Positions 16,206 to 24,580 of a DNA stretch of 64,000 nt are shown here, one piece after another. The position numbers were made by a program, and so were the translations under genes. Every line of letters begins with the position of its first letter. Position 1 is the first letter of the stretch. Below the pieces are notes generated by a model. That model had not been told where the DNA came from. It saw nothing but the letters and a program-made list of their open reading frames with translations, and searched no databases. This DNA is from Sphingomonas_O sp031371635 (GTDB lineage Bacteria; Pseudomonadota; Alphaproteobacteria; Sphingomonadales; Sphingomonadaceae): NCBI GenBank assembly GCA_031371635.1, contig JANMJZ010000008.1, positions 3,073 to 67,072 of the forward strand, in the 5' to 3' direction.

Positions 16206-17164
16206 AGCGCAGCTTCCTTGGCTGTCGGTTGTTCAAGCGCGGCGGCAGCCTCGGCGCCGGCGATGGCGACGAAGGCGTCGTGCAGGCCAGGCCGTTCGAT
16301 CGACAGGCTGTCGATCCCGGCATTGCCATCCACAAGCGCTTTCAACAGGGGTTCGATGCCCGAGTGCGGCAGTTCGAACCGCCAGTCGGGACCAGTGCCC
16401 GCGCTGGCCGGCAACGCCGCGCGCCACGGGCCGTCGGTTGCGCGCGTCCGCAGTCTGACAACGGGCCGCAGGCGGCTTCGCGCCTCGTCCACGGCGCCTT
16501 CGAAGCGCACCTTGCCGCCCGCGATGATCGCGATGCGCTCGCACAGGCGTTCTGCGTGGGCGATCACATGGGTAGAGAACAGGATTGTTGCGCCGGCTGC
16601 CGCCTGCCCGCGGATCAGCGTCTCGAGGCGACCCTGGTTCAGTGCGTCGAGCCCCGAAAAGGGTTCGTCGAGCACGATCAGCTGCGGCTTGTGGATCAGC
16701 GTGCCCAGCAGCTGCACGGTCTGCGCCATGCCCTTCGACAGGGTGCGCACCACCTTTTTGCCCGCATGTCCAAGGCCATATTCCTCGAGCAGCACGTCCG
16801 CGCGACGACGCCCCTCGGCAAGCGAGAGGCCGCGCAGCGCACCCATGAACGCAATCGCCTCACGTGCCGTCATGGAAGGGTAGAGTCCGCGCTCCTCCGG
16901 CAGGTAGCCGACGAGCTGCGCGGCTTCGAGCGGACGTTCGTGGCCCAGCAGGTGGCGATGCCCCTCGTCAGGGTCGATAATGCCAAGCAACATGCGCAAC
17001 GTCGTCGTCTTGCCTGCGCCATTGGGCCCCAGGACGCCGTAGATGCTGCCGGCCGGAACGCTGAGGTCGATGCCATCGACAGCGCGCGTCGTCCCGAAGG
17101 TCTTGATGAGGCCAAAGGCTTCGATGGCGGGCGGGGCAGAGGTTGTGGTCATCACGCGCTGCAT
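16202..17164 (-). CDS. ABC transporter ATP-binding protein (NatA-like)
   Basis: An ATPase subunit with Walker A GPNGAGKTTTLRMLLG, the signature-type LSKGMAQTVQLLG, Walker B LIVLDEPFSGLDAL, and the H-loop FSTHVIAHAERL. A ~90-residue C-terminal domain follows, as in the DUF4162-bearing NatA group. ATG starts at 17164 and 17152 are both possible; the frame extends to a GTG at 17194, which would overlap a REP-like TTGTCGAAG half-site. It is divergent from queG. Confidence 0.92.
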   Translation of the reverse strand: MQRVMTTTSAPPAIEAFGLIKTFGTTRAVDGIDLSVPAGSIYGVLGPNGAGKTTTLRMLLGIIDPDEGHRHLLGHERPLEAAQLVGYLPEERGLYPSMTAREAIAFMGALRGLSLAEGRRRADVLLEEYGLGHAGKKVVRTLSKGMAQTVQLLGTLIHKPQLIVLDEPFSGLDALNQGRLETLIRGQAAAGATILFSTHVIAHAERLCERIAIIAGGKVRFEGAVDEARSRLRPVVRLRTRATDGPWRAALPASAGTGPDWRFELPHSGIEPLLKALVDGNAGIDSLSIERPGLHDAFVAIAGAEAAAALEQPTAKEAAL

Positions 17165-17182
17165 AGGCGCTTCGGCCCATTC

Positions 17183-17205
17183 TTGTCGAAGCACTGTTTT
17201 TCCTT
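17183..17205. repeat. REP-like half-site in divergent spacer
   Basis: TTGTCGAAG at 17183-17191 followed by CACTGTTTTTCC resembles the left arm of the element at 6750 (TTGTCGAAGCCCTGTCCTTC). No matching right arm is visible, so this is a degenerate or half copy. It occupies the ~70-bp spacer between the NatA-like gene and queG, which must also hold both promoters. Confidence 0.35.
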
Positions 17206-17232
17206 TGTGACGGAACCGCTAGACGTCGATCC

Positions 17233-18300
17233 GTGTCTAGCGCGCCATCCCTCACCAAAGCCCTAAAGGCCGAAGCCGAAAGACTGGGCTTTGCCAGCTG
17301 CGGCATAACCAGCGCAGAGGGGCACAACGGCGAGTCCGCGCTGACCGGCTGGCTGGAATCGGGCCACCACGGCACGATGGACTGGATGGAAACACGCGCG
17401 GACCAACGCCGCGCACCGCAGGCGCTCTGGCCGGAGGCGCGGTCGGTCATCGCGCTCGGCATGAGCTACGCGCCGCGCGAAAATCCGCTGCGGCTGGAAA
17501 GAGAAACGGATATCGGCCGCATTTCAGTCTATGCGCAGGGGGGCGACTACCACGACGTCATCAAGCGCAACCTGAAGGCGCTGGCGCGCTGGCTGGTCGG
17601 GCAGGCGGGTTGCACGCTGAAGGTTTTCGTCGACACGGCGCCGGTCATGGAAAAGCCGCTCGGCGCGCTGGCGGGCATTGGCTGGCAAGGAAAACACACC
17701 AACCTGGTATCGACCGAATACGGTAGCTGGCTATTCCTCGGCTGTATCATGACCACGCTGGAGATCGGGCCCGACCTGCTGGCCGACCTGCCGCACGAAG
17801 ACCGTTGCGGCAGTTGCGATGCGTGCCAGCGCGCCTGTCCGACCGATGCGTTTCCGGCACCATACCGGCTGGATGCGCGCCGCTGCATCTCGTACCTGAC
17901 GATCGAGCACAAAGGGCCGATCCCGCTCGAATTCCGCCGGGCGATCGGTAACCGCATCTATGGCTGCGACGATTGTCTCGCCGTGTGCCCCTGGAACAAA
18001 TTCGCGGCAGCCGCACAGGCCAACATGGCCTTTGCGCCACGCGCCGAGCTTGCGGCGCCCCCGTTGGCCGACCTGCTTGCGCTGGATGACGCGGCCTTCC
18101 GGATGGTTTTCGCTGGGTCCCCCATAAAGCGGATCGGGCGCGACCGCATGGTGCGCAATGCCTGCATTGCTGCGGGCAACAGCGGGGATCCCTCGCTGAC
18201 GCCCATATTGCGACGCCTTGCTGGCGATCAGAGCCCCGTGGTGGCGGAGGCTGCAGGATGGGCGCTGGCCGAACTCAGCGCGCTTCCTTGCGCCGCGTAA
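17233..18300 (+). CDS. queG: epoxyqueuosine reductase
   Basis: QueG reduces epoxyqueuosine to queuosine in tRNA, using cobalamin and two [4Fe-4S] clusters. The ferredoxin-like part has CGSCDACQRACPTDAF and CDDCLAVCPWNKF, together supplying eight cysteines. The N-terminal cobalamin domain includes VDTAPVMEKPLGALAGIGW. The C-terminus has a HEAT-like tail (VRNACIAAGNSGDPSLTPIL). The 355-aa length is normal. The start is GTG at 17233. The last 26 bp overlap the convergent lipoprotein gene. Confidence 0.95.
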   Translation: MSSAPSLTKALKAEAERLGFASCGITSAEGHNGESALTGWLESGHHGTMDWMETRADQRRAPQALWPEARSVIALGMSYAPRENPLRLERETDIGRISVYAQGGDYHDVIKRNLKALARWLVGQAGCTLKVFVDTAPVMEKPLGALAGIGWQGKHTNLVSTEYGSWLFLGCIMTTLEIGPDLLADLPHEDRCGSCDACQRACPTDAFPAPYRLDARRCISYLTIEHKGPIPLEFRRAIGNRIYGCDDCLAVCPWNKFAAAAQANMAFAPRAELAAPPLADLLALDDAAFRMVFAGSPIKRIGRDRMVRNACIAAGNSGDPSLTPILRRLAGDQSPVVAEAAGWALAELSALPCAA

Positions 18301-18646
18301 GGGCGGCCACGCAGCTGGCACGGTCGATGTCGCGCCCGTCGGGCTGGCGCGCATCGACATAGCTGACTTGGCCCTCGGCACCGGGATGCGGCGGGTAGAG
18401 ATAGGCATCGAGGATGCAGATCGGCCCGGTGAACTGCAGTCTTCGCGCCCCTTCTGCCTCGCGGACGTCTTGATCGGCCTCGCCGAACAAGGCGGTCAGG
18501 CCCCTTGCCGTCTGTCCGAGTACGCGGTCTAGGCCCGTCTTGATCATGGGCGGGCTGCGTGTCGCGGCAAGTGGAGGCGGGGGCGGAGATACCGTCGTCG
18601 CACATCCGGCGACGAGTAGCGGCAGCAGGGCAAGGGCAGTTCGCAT
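18275..18646 (-). CDS. small lipoprotein, function unknown
   Basis: A 123-aa protein with a lipoprotein signal peptide: MRTALALLPLLVAGC has a lipobox LVAGC with Cys at residue 15. A proline-rich linker TTVSPPPPPLA and a compact domain with three more cysteines follow. The segment LQFTGPICILDAYLYPP followed by QPDGRDIDRASCVAAL recurs, as far as I recall, in uncharacterised sphingomonad lipoproteins. The ATG at 18646 is preferred over the upstream ATG at 18682 because it gives a proper signal peptide. It converges on queG. Confidence 0.75.
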   Translation of the reverse strand: MRTALALLPLLVAGCATTVSPPPPPLAATRSPPMIKTGLDRVLGQTARGLTALFGEADQDVREAEGARRLQFTGPICILDAYLYPPHPGAEGQVSYVDARQPDGRDIDRASCVAALTRRKEAR

Positions 18647-18725
18647 GGCGCGTGTGCTGGCGCGTACCACCCTTGCCGTCAACTATCGCTGCGGCTAGGC
18701 GGCGCGCTTTCGGGACGGAGACGGT

Positions 18726-19726
18726 ATGAGCATGAACGCGCGCTATGATGTGGTGGCAATTGGCAACGCCATCGTGGATGTGATCGCGAGCGCGACTGAC
18801 GACTTCATCGTCAGCGAGAACCTGTCACGCGGCTCGATGCAGCTCATCGATACGGCGCGCGCGACCGAACTCTATGGCAAGATGGGCCCCGGCCGCGAGG
18901 TCTCGGGCGGATCGGCCGCCAATACGATCGCCGGCATGGCTGCGCTCGGTCGCAAGTGCGGTTTCATCGGCCAGGTCGCCAGCGACCAGCTCGGCGATGT
19001 CTTTGCGCACGACATCCGCGCTATCGGGGTCGACTTCACGACCCCTGCGCGCGATGCGGAGCCGCCAACGGCCCGCTGCCTGATTCTCGTGACGCCGGAC
19101 GGCCAGCGCACGATGAACACTTTTCTCGGTGCCTCGCAGTATCTTCCCGCCGCTGCGATCGACCGCGACCTGATCGCCGACAGTGCGATCCTGTATCTCG
19201 AGGGTTATCTCTGGGACCCCGAGGAACCGCGCGCGGCGATGCGCGCCGCCATCGAGATCGCGCGCGCGGGGCCGGGCGCAAGGTCGCTTTCACCCTGTCT
19301 GACGCGTTCTGCATCTCGCGCCACGGCGACGATTTCCGCACGCTGATCGACGATGGGCTGATCGACATCCTGTTCGCCAACGATGGCGAGGTCCATGCGC
19401 TGATGGGCACCGATGACGTGGCAAGCGCGGTGACGGCGTTGTCGGCCAAGGTGCCGACGCTGGTCGTCACGCACGGTGCCCACGGGGCCGAGGCGCATTC
19501 GGGCGGCGACCACGCGCGCGTTGTCGCCGAACCGATCGACAAGGTTGTCGATACGACTGGCGCCGGCGACCTGTTCGCTGCCGGCTTTCTCGCGGGGCAG
19601 GCCGAGGGCCGCAGCCTTCAGGACAGCCTGACCATGGGCGCGATCTGCGCTGCCGAGGTCATCAGCCATTACGGCCCGCGCCCCGAGGCGGACCTCAGGG
19701 CGCTGGTCGACGCGCGGCTCGGCTAG
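18726..19726 (+). pseudogene. adenosine kinase-like PfkB sugar kinase, frameshifted
   Basis: Two overlapping frames together encode a complete PfkB-family kinase of about 330 aa. The first frame (from ATG 18726) gives YDVVAIGNAIVDVIASATDD and EVSGGSAANTIAGMAALG up to AAIEIARA. After the GGGG at 19268-19271 the meaning continues in another frame with GRKVAFTLSDAFCISRHGDD, and ends with the catalytic anion-hole DTTGAGDLFAAGFLAGQA. The shift equals one missing or two surplus bases; removing two G restores IARAAGRKVAF. Everything else is intact, which argues for a recent mutation or a sequencing error. Without correction the first frame ends at 19346 and lacks the active site. Confidence 0.85.
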
Positions 19727-19738
19727 AGCCGCAACGGG

Positions 19739-21316
19739 TCAGCCCTGGGTGCCGACCGGCCCCGGGAACTCACCCATGTCGGGTCCGTCCATTTCGTCGA
19801 GGTCCTGCTGCAACCGGCTGTTGTGGATGCCATAGACGAAATACATCACGATCGCGATCAGGGTATACCAGCCGAAGAAGACCAGCACGCGCGTCTCCAC
19901 GGTGAAGATCAGCGCGATACACGCCACGATGCCGAGCGCCGGCAGCACGGGGAACAGCGGCACGGTGAACCCGCGGACGATGTCGGGATGCGTCCGCCGC
20001 AGCCAGATAACCGACAGGCAGACGATGGCGAAGGCCGCCAGCGTGCCGACCGACGTCATGTCGCCCAGCGTGTTGATGTCGAAGAAGGCCGCCGCGACGC
20101 CGGTGATGAGGCCGACGAGGATCGTGTTGATCCACGGCGTCTTATACTTCTGGTGCACGGTCGCGAACACGCGGGGCAACAGGCCGTCGCGCGCCATCGT
20201 GTAGAAAATGCGCGTCTGCCCGTACATCAGCACCAGCACGACCGAGGTCAGGCCGATGATCGCGCCCGCTTTGACGAGCTTGGCGAACCATGCCCATTGC
20301 GGCCCGAGCGCGTCGACGGCGACGGCAACAGGATCGGGAACGTTCAGCGTCTTGTAGTTGACGATCAGCGTCATCACGATCGAGACGAGGATGTAGATCA
20401 GCGTGCAGACGGCAAGGCTGCCGTGCAGGCCGAACGGCATGTCCTTCTTGGGATTCTTGGCTTCCTGCCCGGCGGTCGAGACCGCCTCGAAACCGATATA
20501 GGCGAAGAACACGATCGAAGCGGCGCGCAGGATACCGCCCCAACCGAACTTGCCGTCCTCGCCGGTCGCCGGCGGGATGAACGGGTCCCAGTTGGCCTTA
20601 AGCGTATCGATGTGCGCTATGACGAAGCCACCGCAGATCAAAATGAAGGCGATGATGACGGTCAGCTTGATCGCCACGATGATGTTGTTGACCTTGGCGC
20701 TTTCCGAAACGCCGATGACGAGCAGCGCCGTCATCGCCATGCAGATCAGGAAGGCGGGCAGGTTGAACAGATAGGTAATCGGCGCGCCGTTCACGAGCAC
20801 GGGGACAAGGTCGTTGCCGTTGCTCTGCATGATCGTATGGCCGGTCGGCCCCGTCAGGGCCACAGGTATGACGATGCCGAAATCGCCGAGCAGGCTGACG
20901 ACATAACCGCCCCAGCCGACAGCGACCACCGATGCCGCAAGGCCGTATTCGAGTAGCAACAGCGCGCCCATGATCCACGCGGCGAACTCGCCGATGGTCG
21001 TGTAGCTATAGGTATAGGCCGATCCTGAAACCGGCAGGGTCGATGACAGTTCGGCATAGCACAGGCCGGCGAGCGCACAGACGACACCCGCAATCAGGAA
21101 GGACAACAGCACGGCAGGACCGGCATGAAGCGAAGCGGCGCTGCCGGTCCGCACGAAGATACCGGCGCCGATGATGCAGCCGATGCCGAGGAACATCAGG
21201 TTCCACGATCCCAGAGTCCGCTTCAGTTCGCTCTTTTGCGTTTCGCGCTGAACCTGTTCGACCGTCTTGCGGCCCCACATGCGCGAAAAAAAGTCCGGTT
21301 TCGGACGTGATGCCAT
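19739..21316 (-). CDS. APC family amino acid permease (cationic type)
   Basis: A 525-aa inner-membrane transporter with about 12 helices. The first helix has the APC signature GIGCIIGAGIFVRTG. Further blocks are VCALAGLCYAELSSTLPVSG, the cytoplasmic VSTAGQEAKNPKKDMPFG and FAYIGFEAVSTAGQE. This pattern is that of the YfnA/CAT branch. The ATG at 21316 (MASRPKPDFFSRMWGRK) is preceded by GGGGA; 27 upstream codons in the same frame look non-coding. The substrate is not determinable. It stands between the frameshifted kinase (convergent) and hinT. Confidence 0.92.
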   Translation of the reverse strand: MASRPKPDFFSRMWGRKTVEQVQRETQKSELKRTLGSWNLMFLGIGCIIGAGIFVRTGSAASLHAGPAVLLSFLIAGVVCALAGLCYAELSSTLPVSGSAYTYSYTTIGEFAAWIMGALLLLEYGLAASVVAVGWGGYVVSLLGDFGIVIPVALTGPTGHTIMQSNGNDLVPVLVNGAPITYLFNLPAFLICMAMTALLVIGVSESAKVNNIIVAIKLTVIIAFILICGGFVIAHIDTLKANWDPFIPPATGEDGKFGWGGILRAASIVFFAYIGFEAVSTAGQEAKNPKKDMPFGLHGSLAVCTLIYILVSIVMTLIVNYKTLNVPDPVAVAVDALGPQWAWFAKLVKAGAIIGLTSVVLVLMYGQTRIFYTMARDGLLPRVFATVHQKYKTPWINTILVGLITGVAAAFFDINTLGDMTSVGTLAAFAIVCLSVIWLRRTHPDIVRGFTVPLFPVLPALGIVACIALIFTVETRVLVFFGWYTLIAIVMYFVYGIHNSRLQQDLDEMDGPDMGEFPGPVGTQG

Positions 21317-21412
21317 CGAAAATCCCCTTGGCCGCCGGTTTCTGCGGCGTAAATTGCTTGAAAGCGCAGAACCTAGCCGCAAATCTAGGCGGCGCAAGCG
21401 CCTATCGGCCCG

Positions 21413-21790
21413 TTAGCGCGGTAGCATCGCGCCGAACTGGCGTCCGCCAAACAGGTGGACATGCAGGTGCGGCACCTCCTGATGGCCGTTCCGGCCAATG
21501 TTGGCGAGCAGGCGATAGCCCGGCTCGACCAGTCCCGCCGCGCGCGCAACATGGCCGACCGCGCGCACGAACCCACCGATCTCCGCATCGTTCGCCTTGG
21601 TCGAAAAGTCGTCCCACGACACATACGGTCCCTTCGGGATCACCAGGATATGGACCGGAGCCTGCGGATTGATGTCGTGAAAGGCGAGCGCGAAATCGTC
21701 TTCGTACACCGTACGATTCGGTATTTCGCCGCGCAGGATTTTCGCAAAGATGTTCTGGTCGTCATAGGGCGCGGTGGCGTCGATGGGCAT
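21413..21790 (-). CDS. HIT family protein (HinT-like)
   Basis: A 125-aa histidine-triad nucleotide-binding protein. The catalytic motif is HLHVHLFGG near residue 110, preceded by the conserved ILVIPKGPYVSWDDF and FAKILRGEIPNRTVYEDD. Members hydrolyse adenosine phosphoramidates such as AMP-lysine. It starts 2 nt after the hisE stop, so it is the tail of the histidine cluster. Confidence 0.94.
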   Translation of the reverse strand: MPIDATAPYDDQNIFAKILRGEIPNRTVYEDDFALAFHDINPQAPVHILVIPKGPYVSWDDFSTKANDAEIGGFVRAVGHVARAAGLVEPGYRLLANIGRNGHQEVPHLHVHLFGGRQFGAMLPR

Positions 21791-21792
21791 GG

Positions 21793-22110
21793 TCAGGCCT
21801 TTCGTGCGGCTTTCTCAGCGATGCCCGAAACTCCCTCGCGGCGATCCAGTTCGGCCAGGACATCGGCGAAGTTGATGCCCCGCGCCTCGAGCAGGACGAG
21901 CAGGTGGAACATCAGATCCGCTGCCTCGCCAGTCAGGTCGTCATCGTGGCCCGAAAGCGCTGCGACAACGGTCTCGATAGCTTCCTCACCCAGCTTGCGC
22001 GCGGCAAGAGGCGGGCCGGCCGCGAGCAGTTTGGCGACATAGGAGGATGCCGGGTCGGCATCCCGGCGTGCGGCGATCGTTTCGGCAAGGCGGGTCAGTG
22101 TGTCAGTCAC
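21793..22110 (-). CDS. hisE: phosphoribosyl-ATP diphosphatase
   Basis: HisE removes pyrophosphate from phosphoribosyl-ATP in step 2 of histidine synthesis. The 105-aa all-alpha MazG-like fold shows KLGEEAIETVVAALSGHDDD followed by LTGEAADLMFHLLVLLEA, containing the metal-binding ExxE...ExxD acidic residues. It is the single-domain version; no hisI is fused. It is separated from hisF by ~330 bp that hold the PEP-CTERM-like gene. Confidence 0.96.
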   Translation of the reverse strand: MTDTLTRLAETIAARRDADPASSYVAKLLAAGPPLAARKLGEEAIETVVAALSGHDDDLTGEAADLMFHLLVLLEARGINFADVLAELDRREGVSGIAEKAARKA

Positions 22111-22155
22111 TCGACCGTTAAGCGTTCGCTTGGGCGCCCGGTCAACCCCCGCAGG

Positions 22156-22344
22156 CTAGGCCTGGGCGTCGTCGTCCTCGCTCGGGGCGCGGCGCGAGGC
22201 GTGCCGTCCGACGATCAACCCCACGACCGCCACGACGAACAGGGCGGCGTCACCGGGCTCGGGAATACCGACGCCGCCATGCTGTGCCAGCGCGGGGGAG
22301 GCTGCCATCAGGAACAGGGCAAATGCGGTGACGCGAGCGGTCAA
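22156..22344 (-). CDS. 62-aa PEP-CTERM-like microprotein
   Basis: Starting at a TTG with GGAG 8 nt upstream, the protein is a signal peptide (TARVTAFALFLMAASPALAQ), a six-residue spacer (HGGVGI), then PEPGDAALFVVAVVGLIVG followed by RHASRR and an acidic tail. PEP + hydrophobic helix + basic cluster is the PEP-CTERM sorting-signal architecture recognised by exosortase. There is essentially no mature domain. The frame extends upstream to an ATG at 22416, but that would add a Cys-rich stretch with no signal-peptide logic. It lies between hisF and hisE on the same strand. The acidic extension past the basic cluster is unusual for this class. Confidence 0.7.
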   Translation of the reverse strand: MTARVTAFALFLMAASPALAQHGGVGIPEPGDAALFVVAVVGLIVGRHASRRAPSEDDDAQA

Positions 22345-22440
22345 GTCGGCGACTCCGGTGGTGATGGCATTGCAAGTGCCAGAATGCTGTACCGCCATAC
22401 AGCAGGTATATGTCATTTTACGTACCCAATTCGGGACAGT

Positions 22441-23205
22441 TTACAAAGCGTTACGAACGGGAAATCCCGCTGCCTGTAACGCACGGTGCGCATCCTCGAT
22501 GCGCGCCTCGCCGAAATGGAAGATCGAGGCTGCGAGCACGGCATCGGCGTGCCCGTCGCGTATCCCTGCGACCATGTCGTCGAGCGAGCCCACCCCGCCT
22601 GAGGCGATCACCGGCACCACAACCGCATCGGCGATGCTGCGGGTCAGGTCGAGGTCGTAACCGGTTTTCGTGCCGTCGCGATCCATCGAAGTGACAAGCA
22701 GCTCGCCCGCGCCGAGTTCGACTAGGCGGCGTGCGTGGGCGACGGCGTCGATGCCGGTCGCGCGTCGGCCGCCATGGGTAAAGACTTCCCAATGGTTTTC
22801 GACGCGACGCGCATCCACCGAGGCGACGACGCACTGGCTGCCGAAGCGCGCCGCGATGTCCGCCACCAGTTCGGGCCGCGCGACGGCGGCGGAATTGACC
22901 GCTACCTTGTCTGCGCCCGCGAGCAACAGCGCCCGCGCATCGTCGGCGCTGCGCACACCGCCACCGACCGTCAGGGGCATGAAACAAACTTCTGCCGTCC
23001 GGCGCACGACGTCGATGATCGTGTCGCGCCCCTCATGGCTCGCGCCGATGTCGAGGAAGCATAGCTCGTCCGCCCCTGCCGCGTCATAGGCACGCGCCGC
23101 CTCGACCGGATCGCCCGCGTCGCGCAGCTCGACGAAGTTGACACCCTTCACGACGCGCCCGTTCTGTACGTCCAGACAGGGGATGACGCGGACGCGGACA
23201 GTCAC
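22441..23205 (-). CDS. hisF: imidazole glycerol phosphate synthase, cyclase subunit
   Basis: HisF, a TIM barrel, uses ammonia delivered by HisH to make imidazole glycerol phosphate and AICAR. The 254-aa protein has VRVIPCLDVQNGRVVKGVNF at the N-terminus, with the catalytic Asp in CLDV, then FMPLTVGGGVRSADDARALL and later TSMDRDGTKTGYDLDL and VIASGGVGSLDDMV. Its start overlaps the hisA stop by 4 nt. Confidence 0.98.
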   Translation of the reverse strand: MTVRVRVIPCLDVQNGRVVKGVNFVELRDAGDPVEAARAYDAAGADELCFLDIGASHEGRDTIIDVVRRTAEVCFMPLTVGGGVRSADDARALLLAGADKVAVNSAAVARPELVADIAARFGSQCVVASVDARRVENHWEVFTHGGRRATGIDAVAHARRLVELGAGELLVTSMDRDGTKTGYDLDLTRSIADAVVVPVIASGGVGSLDDMVAGIRDGHADAVLAASIFHFGEARIEDAHRALQAAGFPVRNAL

Positions 23206-23936
23206 GCTGCCGCCGCCACCGCCAGCGCGGCCGCAAGGTCGAGCCGCCCGTCATAAAGCGCACGCCCCGTGATCACGCCTTCGATCCCGTCCTTGGCGAA
23301 CAGGCTCAGGATCCGGATGTCTGCGATTCCGGCCACGCCGCCGCTCGCGATCACGGGAATGTCGGTCGCGCGCGCCAGGTCGACCGTCGCCTGCACGTTG
23401 CACCCTTTGAGCATCCCGTCGCGCCCCACGTCGGTGAACAGCAGCGCGGCGACGCCTGCGTCCTCGAAGCGGCGCGCCATGTCGAGCACAGGCACGTCGG
23501 ACACGTCCGCCCAGCCCTGCGTCGCAACGAAACCGTCGCGCGCGTCGACCCCGACGACGATGCCACCCGGGAAGGCTTCGGCTGCGTCGCGCACCAGCTG
23601 CGGGTCGGTCAGTGCGGCCGTGCCGATGACGATGCGCGCCACGCCGCGGTCGAACCAGCCCTCGACCGCGGCCATCGTCCGGATTCCGCCGCCGACCTGC
23701 ACATAGCCGGGAAAAGATTCGACGATCGCTGCTACGGCATCGCCATTGACGGCATGGCCGGCGAAGGCCCCGTCGAGATCGACGACGTGCAGATGCTCGG
23801 CCCCCATGGCCGCGAACACCATCGCCTGCGCCGCGGGGTCGTCGCCGTACACGGTTGCGCGGTCCATATCGCCTTCGGCCAGACGCACGACCTGGCCGCC
23901 CTTGAGGTCGATGGCGGGAAAGACGATGAGCGTCAT
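23202..23936 (-). CDS. hisA: phosphoribosylformimino-AICAR isomerase
   Basis: HisA isomerises ProFAR to PRFAR by an Amadori rearrangement. The 244-aa TIM barrel opens with IVFPAIDLKGGQVVRLAEGD, carrying the catalytic Asp. It has VGGGIRTMAAVEGWFDRGVA, the second Asp in FTDVGRDGMLKGCN, and VIASGGVAGIADI near the end. It starts 4 nt after the hisH stop and overlaps hisF. Confidence 0.98.
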   Translation of the reverse strand: MTLIVFPAIDLKGGQVVRLAEGDMDRATVYGDDPAAQAMVFAAMGAEHLHVVDLDGAFAGHAVNGDAVAAIVESFPGYVQVGGGIRTMAAVEGWFDRGVARIVIGTAALTDPQLVRDAAEAFPGGIVVGVDARDGFVATQGWADVSDVPVLDMARRFEDAGVAALLFTDVGRDGMLKGCNVQATVDLARATDIPVIASGGVAGIADIRILSLFAKDGIEGVITGRALYDGRLDLAAALAVAAAA

Positions 23937-23940
23937 CGAA

Positions 23941-24546
23941 CTACGGCCGCCATTTCAGGAACCTTTTCAACGTCGCGATGCCATAAGTCTGGCTCTTTTC
24001 CGGATGGAATTGCACCCCGGCCATATTGTCGCGCCCAATGGCCGCCACGACGCTGCCGCCGTGATCGGTCGTCGCCAGCACGTCGTCTCCCTCGAACGCA
24101 TAACCGTGCAGGAAATAGGCTTCGCCCGGCTCGATGAGCGGATGCGGCTGTACCGGCACGACATCGTTCCAGCCCATATGGGGGATCTTGAGGCCCGGCG
24201 CGGCTGCCAGCGGCGCAACCTTGCCGCGTACCCAGCCCAGCCCCTTCGTCACCCCATGCTCATGCCCTTCCTCGGCCATCAGCTGCATCCCCACGCAGAT
24301 CCCCAGGAACGGAAGGCGCCGCGTCATCACCGCTTCGTTGAGGGCATCGATCATGCCCGGAATTGCCGACAGCGCTCCCATGCAATGGGCAAAGGCACCC
24401 ACGCCCGGCAGGACGATCCGGTGCGTGGCCAGCACCTCGGCAGGCTCGGCGGTCACGGCGATGTCGCTGGCGCCTGCCGCTTTCAGTGCGTTGAGCACCG
24501 ACTGGAGATTGCCCGCGCCATAATCGATAAGCGCGACTCCGCTCAT
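23941..24546 (-). CDS. hisH: imidazole glycerol phosphate synthase, glutaminase subunit
   Basis: HisH supplies ammonia from glutamine to HisF. The class I amidotransferase signatures are visible: ALIDYGAGNLQSVLNAL, the nucleophile Cys in LPFLGICVGMQLMAEE, and the His/Glu pair in VQFHPEKSQTYG near the C-terminus. The length of 201 aa is normal. Confidence 0.98.
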   Translation of the reverse strand: MSGVALIDYGAGNLQSVLNALKAAGASDIAVTAEPAEVLATHRIVLPGVGAFAHCMGALSAIPGMIDALNEAVMTRRLPFLGICVGMQLMAEEGHEHGVTKGLGWVRGKVAPLAAAPGLKIPHMGWNDVVPVQPHPLIEPGEAYFLHGYAFEGDDVLATTDHGGSVVAAIGRDNMAGVQFHPEKSQTYGIATLKRFLKWRP

Positions 24547-24553
24547 TGGGGCT

Positions 24554-24575
24554 CCCGCCCCGCCTGCGGGGCGGG
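24554..24575. repeat. perfect 10-bp hairpin in hisB-hisH spacer
   Basis: CCCGCCCCGC at 24554-24563 pairs perfectly with GCGGGGCGGG at 24566-24575 across a 2-nt loop. It lies in the 34-nt gap between hisB and hisH. There is no T-run, so it is not a standard terminator. It could modulate mRNA stability or partial termination between the cistrons, or it may be a short palindromic repeat. Confidence 0.7.
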
Positions 24576-24580
24576 GAAGC

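Noticed and set aside
19268..19271. Programmed ribosomal frameshift in the kinase gene.
   Set aside because: The P-site codon cannot re-pair after a -1 slip and no stimulator structure is obvious; a lesion or error is simpler.
24554..24575. Rho-independent terminator between hisB and hisH.
   Set aside because: No T-run on either side of the hairpin and the genes appear co-transcribed.
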